64,000 nt of DNA from Diaporthe sp. PMI_573 (taxonomy: Eukaryota > Ascomycota > Sordariomycetes > Diaporthales > Diaporthaceae), in NCBI GenBank assembly GCA_021399435.1, contig JAJTUP010000006.1, forward strand, positions 248,001 through 312,000, written 5' to 3'. The notes below the pieces were generated by a model. That model ran no database searches, had not been told where the DNA came from, and worked only from the letters and a program-made list of their open reading frames with translations. Position 1 is the stretch's first letter; every line of letters begins with the position of its first letter. This document shows positions 53,501 to 64,000 of the stretch, piece by piece. A program made the translations under genes and the position numbers.

Positions 53501-56500
53501 CAGTCAGACCTTTCGCCTAGCGCCAAGACACCCGAGAGCATTACAACTTACATCAACGCTCTTGCGTCGTTCCTGAACGCCTACATCAGCAATTCTAGTC
53601 TGAGGGCGTCGCTGACGAAGAGCGGTGGCATTGAGTATTTATTGGACATCATGGTTTTGCCAAGCCTGCCCCATGAGTTTGCTGATTCCACCGCCTTGGG
53701 ACTGCTGCAGCAAGTTCTGGCCAACATTATCGAGCATGCTCCAGTCGTCGGCATGCCCTCGTTACTGAACCGCATCCGTGCCACCATGTCATCCCTGGAG
53801 CCCTTGCTGTCCAGCTCGCCATCCCCTTCATTCTTCCGACCTTTTGTGGAGCCTGGTGTCACTTTGGGACAAGGCGAAGAAGGGCCTTGGAATGCCGACC
53901 TCGTCCGCCAGGTCTCAAGCGGCACAGATGTGGCGAAAGCACTTCTGAATATCCAGTCCCTCCTCAAGACCCTCTGGAGCTGTTTCCCCTACCAAAGTCG
54001 CCACTCATCTGTTTCTTTACCTGCGGTCAACGTATACGATCACTTCCACGAGGTGGTCAAGGCTTTGGGACCTTTGCTACGTGTGGTTCTCTCGGAAGAG
54101 ATATCCTTGATCACCCTTGTGCCGCAGCACTGGACTGCACGAAAACTGGCGAACGTGCGTCCTGGCAGCTCTAGTGAACTGCTGATGGGCGAGCAGGACA
54201 TATCACTCGCGCAAATGCTCGGTGGTGCTGGGCTCAACCTTCCAGCCGATCAAGCAGACTCAAGTCGACAAAACCGCCCTTCGACAGAAGAGCAGTCGAC
54301 TGCTCAGTACCAGAATTACCAGATTCTCAGAGTCTTGTTGCAATCCCTCATGCCGAGCGCCTACTCCTTCTTCCAAACCCTGGGCAAGGCGCTCATGACC
54401 CGTCGGGAGCGGGACAGCTATGCGAGAGCCAAACACATGCAATTGGCCGATGCTCTGGCCGAGACGGTGCTGGATCAACTGGAGCCGCTCATCGATAGGA
54501 GCCTCAGCAAGTCCGAACTTCAATATTGCATCATCATGTTGCACATCATTCATGAGATGCTTGTCGACTCTACTCGGCACAGTGACCGGCCTGGGTCCAG
54601 TGTGATCGTGCCCGTTCTTGATGCCTTCAAACAGCGCCGCGGCTTCGACATCCTCAACAAGCTTCTCAACGTCTTTACGGAAGAGCTCATCAAGGAACAC
54701 GGTGAAACAGAGGAGGCACCCGCCAATGCTAAATTAGCATCAATCGGTACCAAGAAGATTCTCGATCTGTACTCTGTGGTCGTGAACGGCAAGAACCTCG
54801 CGGACTCTATTCAGCACCTTAATGTGGCCAGTCGATCTTCCAGCAATCGGCAAAATGAGTGGTTCCAAACTATCAATCAATTTGTCGTCGAGCTTCGAAT
54901 GTCGGTGTTTCCTACGGTCTTGGACTTGTGGCGCTCGAACTTGATCGACAAGGCTTCCACGGACGTTGTCGGCAAAGTCGTAGACATTCTCAAGACGATC
55001 TGCCAGGCAGAGACTGAGGGCTCCGCATTGCGCAGAAGCGACCTGGCAAAGGCTGTACCCTTGTTCAAGCGGGAGCAGACGACTTTCCAGTGGAATCTGT
55101 ACACAACACAGGCCGGACGCCTAGCCGAGGAATATCCTGAGGACCTGGCGCGCGAAGCAGTATATCGTGCCGTCGGAGTCCAGGAGAACGCGAGCGAGTA
55201 CTGCAGGATGCACCAGAGGGGACTCGCAGGAGACCTCAACCCAATCCCTCCCGAGGACGCCTACCAGATCACCTCCCCGGCCGCAAACGGCTCAGCGAGC
55301 CAGACGCCCGCGTCGTCTCGCAGCTCCGACCTCCTCAGGGAAGCAATGAATGTGGATCAACCGCCCGAGCTTGCACAGCTTATTGGTGACGCGTTAGTAG
55401 CGCGCGACATCTCCGATTCCAGAGACAGCGAGGCTTCCACTCAGCACGACGACGACGCGTCTTCGTCCACCCCTGTGGCTGCTCCTCCTGCTGCGGCCGC
55501 CACTACTTCGGAGAGCACGGAGCAAGAACTTGCCAATCGGCCACTGGTGTGCAAGGAAGATCTCGACGCGGAGCGAGAGAAGTTGCGGAAAGATCTCATC
55601 GACCGGTGCTTAGATGTGATAAGAGCACACCCGAACTCAGTTTTCGAGGTCTCTGAGCTGATCAACGTCACGCTTGACCGTCAGGATAATGAGGATGCGC
55701 GCGAAGAGGTTGGCGAGACCCTGGCCAATGCACTGATGTCCTACGCCCTCGACGACGAGGAGAAGACTACAAATGGTCGAAGTATAGCTGCGTACGCTCA
55801 CCTGCTATCTCTGATGCTCCATGGGTCGCCCCGCTTTTTCAAATCTACAGTAAAGACTCTCAAGGACAACGTCTCCGAGTATCTCAGCTTCTTGAAGGTA
55901 CCGCCCGGCAATTCCAACGAGGAGTTACCTCCCTGGATTCCTCATATATTGCTGATATTTGAGATGCTGTTGGCGGATGATGCACAACCCGAGGAAGCGA
56001 AGTGGACTCCTCCAGCCACTGAGAACGACAAGATGGAGGACCCGGTACTGCAGGCCAAGGATCCTATCATTCCAGAAGATGAGCGAGTCACCTTACTGGA
56101 ATCTGTCCTGGAGATACTGCCTCGAATCGGCAAGAACGAGAACCTAGCGGTTGCAGTTCTCCGCGTCCTGGTGATCTTGACACGGAAGCGGTCAGTGGCG
56201 AGTGTCGTGGGAGAGAGGAGAAATCTACAACGTCTTTTCGTCATGACGAAGCAGCTTTCTGGGCTGGGTTCTGCTCGCCTGAAAGATTCCACGGTTTCCG
56301 GAAATGTAATGACGGTCTTGAGACACGTCGTGGAGGACGATGACACCCTTCGACAGATCATGCGAAGTGAGATTCGGGGGTACATGGTACAGATGAGCAA
56401 CAGAAACCCCCGAGCCATCGACATACCCACCTATACTCGGAGCCTTGCGCATGTTGCTCTGAGGTCCCCGGATATCTTCATCGAGGTCACAAACGAGACT

Positions 56501-59500
56501 GTCAGGCTCGGGCGGTTTTCAACTACAAGCGACCCTTCAGCACCAGCTGCAAGAGGGGTCACACTGACACTCAAGGAGAAGCCGAGCGACAAGTCTTCAG
56601 CCTCACTTCCAGTGAGCGAATCTGTTGAGCCAGCTGTTCAGGCTACGGAGGAGCTCACCATTGATGATGTCAAGCCAACGACCGAACCCGCCGACAAGGA
56701 AATGGCTGACGCAGCCAAGTCTTCAGCGGCCGAGTCAAAACGACCCGTCGTCGAGAACCCCGACGGAGTGGTTCACTTCTTACTCTGCGAGCTGCTCAAC
56801 TACCGAGAGGTTGCCGACAAAGAGCCGTCGGACACCGTTAAGGAGACCAACGCGTCTGGGGATGGCACTGGGGCGGCGAGCAGTGAGGCAACACCGTTGG
56901 ATGAGCAAAATGCCGAGAACAAAGACAAGAAAGCCCCAAAGGTTTCGTTCAAGGCTGAGGAACACCCCATCTTCGTCTACCGCTGTTTCTTGCTCCACTG
57001 CCTAGCAGAGCTATTGCAGAGTTATACGAGCAAGAAGATGGAGTTCATCAACTTCAAGCGAAACGCCCCCACGTTCGCCAACACGCCCGTGAAGCCTCGC
57101 TCAGGCGTCCTCAATTACCTGCTCAATGATCTCCTCTGCACGAGCAGTCTCAGTTCGCCGCAGGACAGTGTCGCAGCGAAGAAGAAAGCTGCTACCTCTG
57201 AGCAGGCGCGCCAGGTTCTTGTGGCCTTGGTTGCTAAGACCAATGAGAGGCCAGTGGACCGGAATCGCGATCGCTTCGATTATGACGACGACTCTGATCT
57301 GCTCTTTGTCCGCAAGTGGGTTCTGGACATGATCCTCCGCGCGTATAAGGACGCCTCACTGCCGAGCGAGCCTTTCGACGTGAGATATGCAAAGCTGCTG
57401 TCCTTAGCTGAGCTCATGATCAATATGATGGGTGACAAGGCCGACTCGCAAAGCCCTCGTTTCTCGGACAATTCCACGGCGAACCGCTCACACCTGCAGC
57501 TTAAGCGGCTGATGTACGAGAAGAGCTTCCTGCCAGCACTGACCTCATCCATTGCCGACATCGATCTTACGTTCCCTGGCGTAAAGCGCACCATCAAGTA
57601 CATCCTCCGTGTCCTGCAGATCATGACGAGCACTGGCATTGCCCTTAGCAACGCCAACCTGCTCCCATCCGGTCCCCAAGACACTGTCGAAGACGAAATC
57701 ATGTCGGCATCATCGCTCTCCGACTTGGAAGATGACCGTGAGGAGACTCCTGATCTTTATCGGAACTCAGCCTTGGGCATGCTGGAGGCTGGCCGGGAAG
57801 ACGAATTTGATGAGGACTCCGACGAGGACGGTAAGCGACCCCTTTGTCGTGGAAATTTTGCATTAGCTGACGTGTTTATTTAGAAGACGAGGAGATGTAC
57901 GACGACGAGTACCCTGACGAGCTCGACTACGGTGACGAAATGTCCCAAGATGGCGAAGAAGACGTCAGTGACGACGACGAAGAGCTCGGTGAGATGGGCG
58001 AAATCGAAGGCCTCCCAGGAGATCCAGTCGGAGTCGAGGTCATCATGGACGATGACGACGATGATGACGACGACGACGAGGACATGGATGAGGACGAGGA
58101 GCTCAGCGACGATGATGACGATGGGAACGATGACGAAATGGCCTCAGAAGACTTGGAGGACGAAATGGAAGATCGCATCGAAATCGTTGATGAAGAAGGG
58201 AACCCACTCGACGACGATGGCGGCTCTGGCTGGGAGAGCGAGACCGACGACGAGGATGAGGGTGATGAAGACGGCGAGGGTCAGGCGTACGAAGATGGAG
58301 TGCACGACCTCGACGAGCTCGCCAATATGCCCAACCCGCTCCACGAGCTGCAAGAACTCATGCAGGATGACCATCCGGACGGCCATCATCACCACCACCA
58401 CCACATCCTAGCCGAAGAGGGGTTCAACTTCGGTGGCGATCGTTACGACGACGAAGCCGAAGACGATGGTAAGGTAGCCCGTGCAAAGACGATGGCCGCG
58501 TCCCGGAGATTGGAAGTGGCATACTAATTGTCTTGGTAGATGATGAAGATGAGCAAGTTGATGTCGAGGATGATTACATCTATGACTACCCAAGTAAGTA
58601 CCGTGGAGCCATTCATTCTTATTATTACTATTCCAGCATACCAATATCATAAGCAGGACCAGGAGATGAGATTGCTCCCCCCGCCATGCCCGCCGGTCTT
58701 GGCTGGGATGCTCTTGTTGTCGAACGTGGCCCTCCACGTCCCCGCCGCAGTCCCTTCCCAGTTGGTCCATTCGTTATTGGCGGTGGGCCACGGGGCGGCG
58801 ATCCACTTGGTGGTACGTCTTCTGGTCAATCAGAGGCTCATATGATCGCGCTCGGGGCGCAGTCCTTTGAGCAGGAGATGACTGCTGTTCTGTCTCATCT
58901 CATAATGAATCGACGTACTGATCCTGCGACAGACTTCCGCAGTTACTTCCGCAGCCGAGCGCCGGGCCCAGCGGCTAATCAAGACGATGGGCTCAACCCA
59001 TTACTCCGACGAGGTGCCAGTAACGCTCGCGACGCTTCTCCTCGCCCACTGGGGTCGTCTTTGCAGCGTCCCTTTGGTGGTGGCTTGCATAGCTTCCTCG
59101 ACAGTCCTATGAGCATTTTGAGTGACCTAATGGCAAACCTACCTCCAGGTATCGCGGGACGGACTCCTCATCTATCCTTCCAGATCCAAGGCCCGGGTGG
59201 CCGTGGCGAGATCCAAGAGTTCAGTATTCCTCTCCGAGCTGGCCAGCACAGCCGTGACGTGCGCACCGAGGCCCGGCGAGAGGTGTATCAGGAGCCACAA
59301 CAAGCAGTTGGGTTTGCTCCGGCCACGACTGAGCAGCGGTGGTCTGATGAAGCTCGGCTAGTCTTTGGCCACATGAACCAGGAAAAGGCTACAAGGCTCA
59401 ACACCTACATCTGGGCAACGCTTACGCCTTACGCCGCCGAGCGTGAGAGAAAGGCCAAAGCCGAGGATGCGGAGCGCCGACGCAAGGAGGAGGAAGAGCG

Positions 59501-62500
59501 CCAAAAGCGACACGAGGAAGAGCGCAAGGCACGTGAGGCCAAGGAGGCTGAAGAGAAAATAGCACGAGAGAAAGCGGAAGCGGAAGAGCGCGAGCGCTTG
59601 GAGCGTGTGGTAGTCGAAGCAGCCGAAGCCGCCGCTCAGGCTGGTGCAGAAGACGATGAGCCTTCAGCTGAAGGCTCTGAGGACGCCGAGCCGCAGCCTA
59701 TGGAAGGTGTTGAGACGGCTGACGATTCTCGACAGCCCGAACGCCAAGAACCTGGACCTCCCCAGCCTCGGGTAGTTACGACGATTCGAGGCGAAGAGGT
59801 TGACGTTACCGAGCTCGGAATTGACCCTGAGTACCTTGCCGCCATACCCGAAGACCTGAGGGAAGAGGTCATCGCCCAGACCGTCACCTCTAGGCGCACC
59901 GAGGCCCGCGCAAATGCTGCAGACAGCTCCGCTGGAGAGCAGGGCGAGGCCTTCCAGGAGTTCCTGGATGCGCTCCCTGAAGACATACGGCACGAGATTG
60001 TGCAGGCAGAGCGACACGAGCGTAGGCGGGCAGAACGCGAGGCACAACGCCGCCAGACTGCAACGATCGGACATACTCCTGCGGCGCAGGATATGGATGC
60101 TGCAAGTATCTTGGCTACCCTCCCACCCGACCTCAGGCAAACGGTTCTCATGGAGCAAGGCAACGAGATTATGGACCAGCTCCCCCCTGACCTTGCTGAG
60201 GAAGCCCGGGCTCTAGCAGAGCGTTACCACCGGACCTCGACCACCTCAGCCATGTTACGCACACGCGATGCGGCCCGCAACGCCCCTGAACCCGCGACTG
60301 GGACTGACAACAAGGTGCAGCGTCGTGCAATCGTGCAGATGCTGGACAAGGCGGGTGTAGCGACACTTCTTCGTCTCATGTTTGTGAGCCAGCAGGGCTC
60401 TATTCGCAGCCACCTCTTCCGTGTCCTTGGTGACATTTGCGAGAACCGCCAAAACCGATTTGAAGTTATCGGCTCGCTACTCCAGATCCTCCAATTTGGC
60501 AGCACCGACATGGAGGCCGTCGAGCGCAGTTTCAGCTCGCTGTCCCTAAAGGCTAAGCAGCCAAAGGACAAGGAGAAGGAGAAGGACTTCAAGACTCCCC
60601 AGAGCCTCAAGCGGACCTTTACCAACATTAGCTCGACCAACAACATTCAACAGAACTCCGAGATCTCTCCTCTCCTGGTAGTCCAGCAATGCCTCGATTT
60701 GCTAGTGGATCTTTCGGGCAGGAACCCCCACATCCCTTCCCTCTTCCTGACTGAGCATGAAGGCATCGCCGTGTCTCTGAAACAGGCGCACAGCCGCAAG
60801 GGAAAGAGCAAGGACCTGAAGGTGCACAAGTACGCCATCAACTCTCTACTGCATCTCCTAGACCGCGATCTCGTCATGGAGAGCTCTACCGTGATGCAAC
60901 TCCTCGTGGACCTTCTCAACAAAGTCACACTTCCACTTCAAGCACTTGAGCGGCGTCGAAAGGAATCAGAGGAAGAGGCCAGAAAAGAAGCAGAGAAGGG
61001 AAAGGAGGGCGCAGAGCAGGCAGAAGGTGGTGCTGCTACTACCGACACTGCTCAGGATTCATCTGCCGGCCAGACCGAGGCTCCCGCCGAGTCTGATTCG
61101 AAGCCGACCGAGACCAGTGCAGAAAAGGCTCAGCCCGAGCAGAAGAAGGTCCGACAGCTCCAGCCCCCATTCATCCCCCCGGAGAACCTGAAGCTCGTGG
61201 TCAAGATTTTTGTTGCACGCGAGTGCAGCTCCAAGACTTTCCAAAACACCATTTCCACCATCAAGAATCTGTCCAATATTCCCGAAGCAAAACAGGCTTT
61301 CGGAAGGGAGCTTGTGAAGCAGGCGCAACTGCTCAGCAAGAATATCGTGTCAGAGCTTGACGAGCTCATGCCGCATATCTCAAAGGCAGAGTCTGGCACT
61401 GAGATTCAGGGACTCGCACTTGCCAAGTTCTCTCCTGGCGCTTCGGAGCAAAACAAGCTTCTCCGCGTCCTTACGGCGCTTGACCATCTTTTCGAGACCA
61501 AGAAGGACGAGAGCAGAGATTCTGGCGATGCTGCCGCGGTCGATGAGAAGTCCAGCTTGCTCATGACTCTGTACCACAACGAGACCTTCAACAAGATGTG
61601 GGAGAAGCTAAGTGGTTGTCTTGCGGCGATACGTCAGCGGGACAGTATGCTGAATGTTGCCACTATCCTCCTGCCCCTTATCGAGTCGCTCATGGTTGTT
61701 TGCAAGAACACAACGCTCGAGGATGGTCCGCAGAGCAAGAGCCAATTCAACAAGGATATGGTACTCTCCAGCCCGCCCCCTGAGGACGCCATGGCAGGCC
61801 TTTTCTTCACTTTCACCAATGAGCACCGGAGAATACTCAACGAGCTTGTCCGGCAAAACAACAAGCTCATGTCGGGCACGTTCTCCCTCCTTGTGAAGAA
61901 CCCCAAGGTCTTGGAGTTCGACAACAAGCGCAGCTACTTCACACGAACAGTTCACGCAAAGCATGGCGGTCACACGCGACCGACCTACCCACCGCTGTCG
62001 GTCAATGTCAGGCGTGACAATGTGTTCCACGACTCTTACCGAGCTCTTGCCTTCAAATCTGACGACGAGGTCAAGCACGGCAAGCTGAACGTCCGCTTCC
62101 ACGGTGAAGAGGGCGTGGACGCCGGGGGTGTCACCCGAGAGTGGTTCCAGGTCCTGACCAGGGCCATGTTCAACCCGGACTACATCTTGTTTACTCCCGT
62201 GTCTGCGGACCGCACGACTTTCCACCCGAACAAGTCCAGTCACTACAACGAAGAGCATCTGGCCTTCTTCAAGTTCATTGGACGAATCATCGGCAAGGCG
62301 GTCTACGAAGGACGTCTTCTGGATTGTTACTTCAGTCGTGCTGTGTACAAGCGCATCCTGGGCAAGCCTGTGTCTGTCAAGGATATGGAGTCGTTTGACC
62401 CGGACTACTACAAGTCACTGGTCTGGATGCTTGAGAATGACATCACGAACACGGTGATTGAGACTTTCTCGGTCGAGGAAGACGAATTCGGCGCAAGCAA

Positions 62501-63148
62501 GGTTGTTGACCTTATCGAGAACGGCCGCAACATTGAGGTGACCAACGAGAACAAGCATGAGTACGTCCGGCTCATCGTGGAGCACAAGCTCCTGTCATCC
62601 GTCAAGATCCAGATGGAGCACTTCCTGCAGGGATTCCACGGCGTCATCCCGGCGGACCTGATAGCCATCTTCAACGAGCAGGAGTTGGAGCTGCTCATCT
62701 CTGGTCTCCCCGACATCGACGTGGATGATTGGAAGAGCAACACGGAGTACCACAACTACACGGCGGCCTCGCAACAGATACAGTGGTTCTGGCGCGCGGT
62801 GCGATCCTTCGACAAGGAGGAGCAGGCCAAGCTGTTGCAATTCGTGACAGGCACGTCCAAGGTTCCTCTGAACGGGTTCAAGGAGCTGGAAGGCATGAAC
62901 GGTGTCAACCGCTTCAACATCCACCGTGACTACGGCAACAAGGATAGGTTGCCGAGCTCGCATACTTGCTTCAATCGTGAGTCTTGTCCCACTTTACCCC
63001 AACCTAACCCTGCCCCCTCCATGAGCGCTGTGTGCTGACTGTTGTTCCTGCAGAGCTTGATCTTCCCGAGTATGAAAGCTATGAGGCTCTCCGCAGCCAG
63101 GTCATCAAGGCCATCACGACGGGTGGCGACTACTTTGGTTTCGCCTAA
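50514..63148 (+). CDS. TOM1: HECT-type E3 ubiquitin ligase TOM1/HUWE1 family
   Basis: Six exons, 50514-50561, 50672-57830, 57884-58468, 58540-58593, 58657-62976 and 63054-63148, stay in frame to give about 4,086 residues. The N-terminal half is the helical DUF908/DUF913-type scaffold, with conserved blocks such as LNSTCLSVIQATLEVGLELA and IPVINSICLNNVGLRLVA. Residues about 2,390-2,615 are a strongly acidic stretch with long Asp/Glu runs and a seven-His run. A charged coiled coil occupies about 2,880-2,935. Four tandem LPxDxR-like motifs at about 3,000-3,140 resemble ubiquitin-binding UBM repeats of the family. The HECT domain fills the last 350 residues; LPSSHTCFNQLDLP holds the catalytic Cys4053. 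Yeast Tom1 controls ribosomal protein excess, histones and mRNA export. The start (MGKITKTMQP) needs the 110-nt first intron; exon 2 alone is 7.2 kb. Confidence 0.95.
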
Positions 63149-63712
63149 TAGGAGAGCGAGATGCAGCGAGTGAAGGGGAGGATGACAGCAGCGTGTATTG
63201 CATTTTCCCGGCATAAAAGCCGGGTTGTTTAATAGGGGTCTGGTGTTCCGGATGGGAAGGAGAAACTACAGCATGGGCAGCCATCAGAGGGCTTGCCCCA
63301 AGCACTGGGGGTGTTGTGTATCATATTATTTTCGAACCAACGGGATGCCTTGAGCAGAGAACAGGCAATGCTGGCCTGGGGGCTTTTGGACCGCCTGTTG
63401 AGGAGGGGTAGACATTGAAGCGGAGTGCAGGCCGTGGAAAGAGAATACCTTTAGCCATCCTCGTAGATTAGGCAAGCGGAATGACGCAGCTCTCAGAGAA
63501 TATCTAAGCTTGTGCAATACAGATGCTAGGTGACTGGTGAATTCGATCGACTCTTGCCTACTGACATCCAGAAGCTGGCGTGGTGGTAGACTCTATTCTA
63601 CTGCCAACAATTCCAAGCCATAAATGGTCGGGTCAGGCAGCCCACAAGCAACGCGCGTGCGGGGGGAAGTGGATGTATGAGCCGGCTCTTCACCGAGATG
63701 CGGTGGGTGCGT

Positions 63713-63748
63713 ACCAGCCTGCGCACCAGCCTGCGCACCAGCCTGCGT
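63713..63748 (+). repeat. Three 12-bp tandem repeats
   Basis: Unit ACCAGCCTGCGC, two perfect copies and a third with one change at the last base. Non-coding. Confidence 0.9.
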
Positions 63749-63981
63749 ATCCTCTTGTCTGTTCTGTTAGGAAAGAAAACGCCCTGGAGGAATGGCACAG
63801 AGGTGCACGCATGCGGTGCCAGTGGGGTGTTTATGAAACGGACTTTGTGGCCGGGCCCCAGATGACGGCGATGACGGCCGGCGGATTTGGCCTCGGGATG
63901 CGGTGGTGCTTGGATTTAATGGAGTGGGTACTGTAGGTATGCAGGTGTTGTCCCTTGGGGGCCGACCCGAGTACGGATGAA

Positions 63982-64000
63982 CAGGGCAGGGCAGGGCAGG
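63982..64000 (+). repeat. CAGGG pentamer repeat at window edge
   Basis: About four units run up to the last base of the window, so the full length is unknown. Confidence 0.8.

Larger units (their letters stand above)
63149..64000. other. Downstream region of TOM1 to the window edge
   Basis: No gene supported. It contains three 12-bp repeats at 63713-63748 and a GCAGG pentamer repeat at the right edge (63982-64000), which may continue outside the window. Confidence 0.45.

Overview
This window is nuclear DNA of a filamentous ascomycete (Pezizomycotina, most probably Sordariomycetes). The evidence is the many short introns (about 50-160 nt) with GTRNGY donors and CTAAC/CTGAC-like branch sites, fungal-type versions of housekeeping proteins, a SAT4/rhodopsin-type membrane protein, a long TOM1/HUWE1-type HECT ligase, and an AT-rich CpG-free patch that looks like repeat-induced point mutation. 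I found no virus, bacterial operon, CRISPR array or intact transposon. Gene models below were built by hand from reading frames and splice signals, and frame continuity was checked at each junction.

Layout. 0-5 kb: CXXC zinc protein (DUF866), an Rpr2/Snm1-type RNase P/MRP subunit and ZPR1, all on the plus strand. 5-9 kb: a nuclear-looking minus-strand protein of unknown function with a repeated module, and a separate possible upstream exon. 9-11.6 kb: apparently gene-free. 11.6-13.1 kb: SEN54 with an RGG tail. 13.1-15.8 kb: AT-rich scar, an intron-containing tRNA-Leu(UAG), a decayed tRNA copy and possible gene debris. 15.8-21.2 kb: a seven-helix SAT4-family protein and a divergently oriented GMC oxidoreductase, the most accessory-looking part of the window. 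21.9-26.5 kb: PPIL3-type cyclophilin and an arrestin-like protein. 28.7-36.7 kb: heat shock factor, CWC27 and V-ATPase subunit B. 38.7-44.7 kb: secreted aldose 1-epimerase-like protein, CTF8, DPH1 and ribosomal protein S6. 46.1-47.5 kb: PRPP synthetase. 50.5-63.1 kb: one gene for a HECT ubiquitin ligase of about 4,086 residues.

How the genes relate. Most are core eukaryotic functions with independent promoters: RNA processing (SNM1-like, SEN54, tRNA-Leu, two spliceosomal cyclophilins), translation (ZPR1, DPH1, RPS6), stress and protein turnover (HSF1, TOM1), sister chromatid cohesion (CTF8), vacuolar acidification and nucleotide supply. I see no convincing new multi-gene system. The items most worth following are the repeated-module protein with its possible remote first exon, the tRNA-Leu locus with its built-in terminator repeat and decayed copy, the SAT4/GMC pair, and the RGG tail on SEN54.
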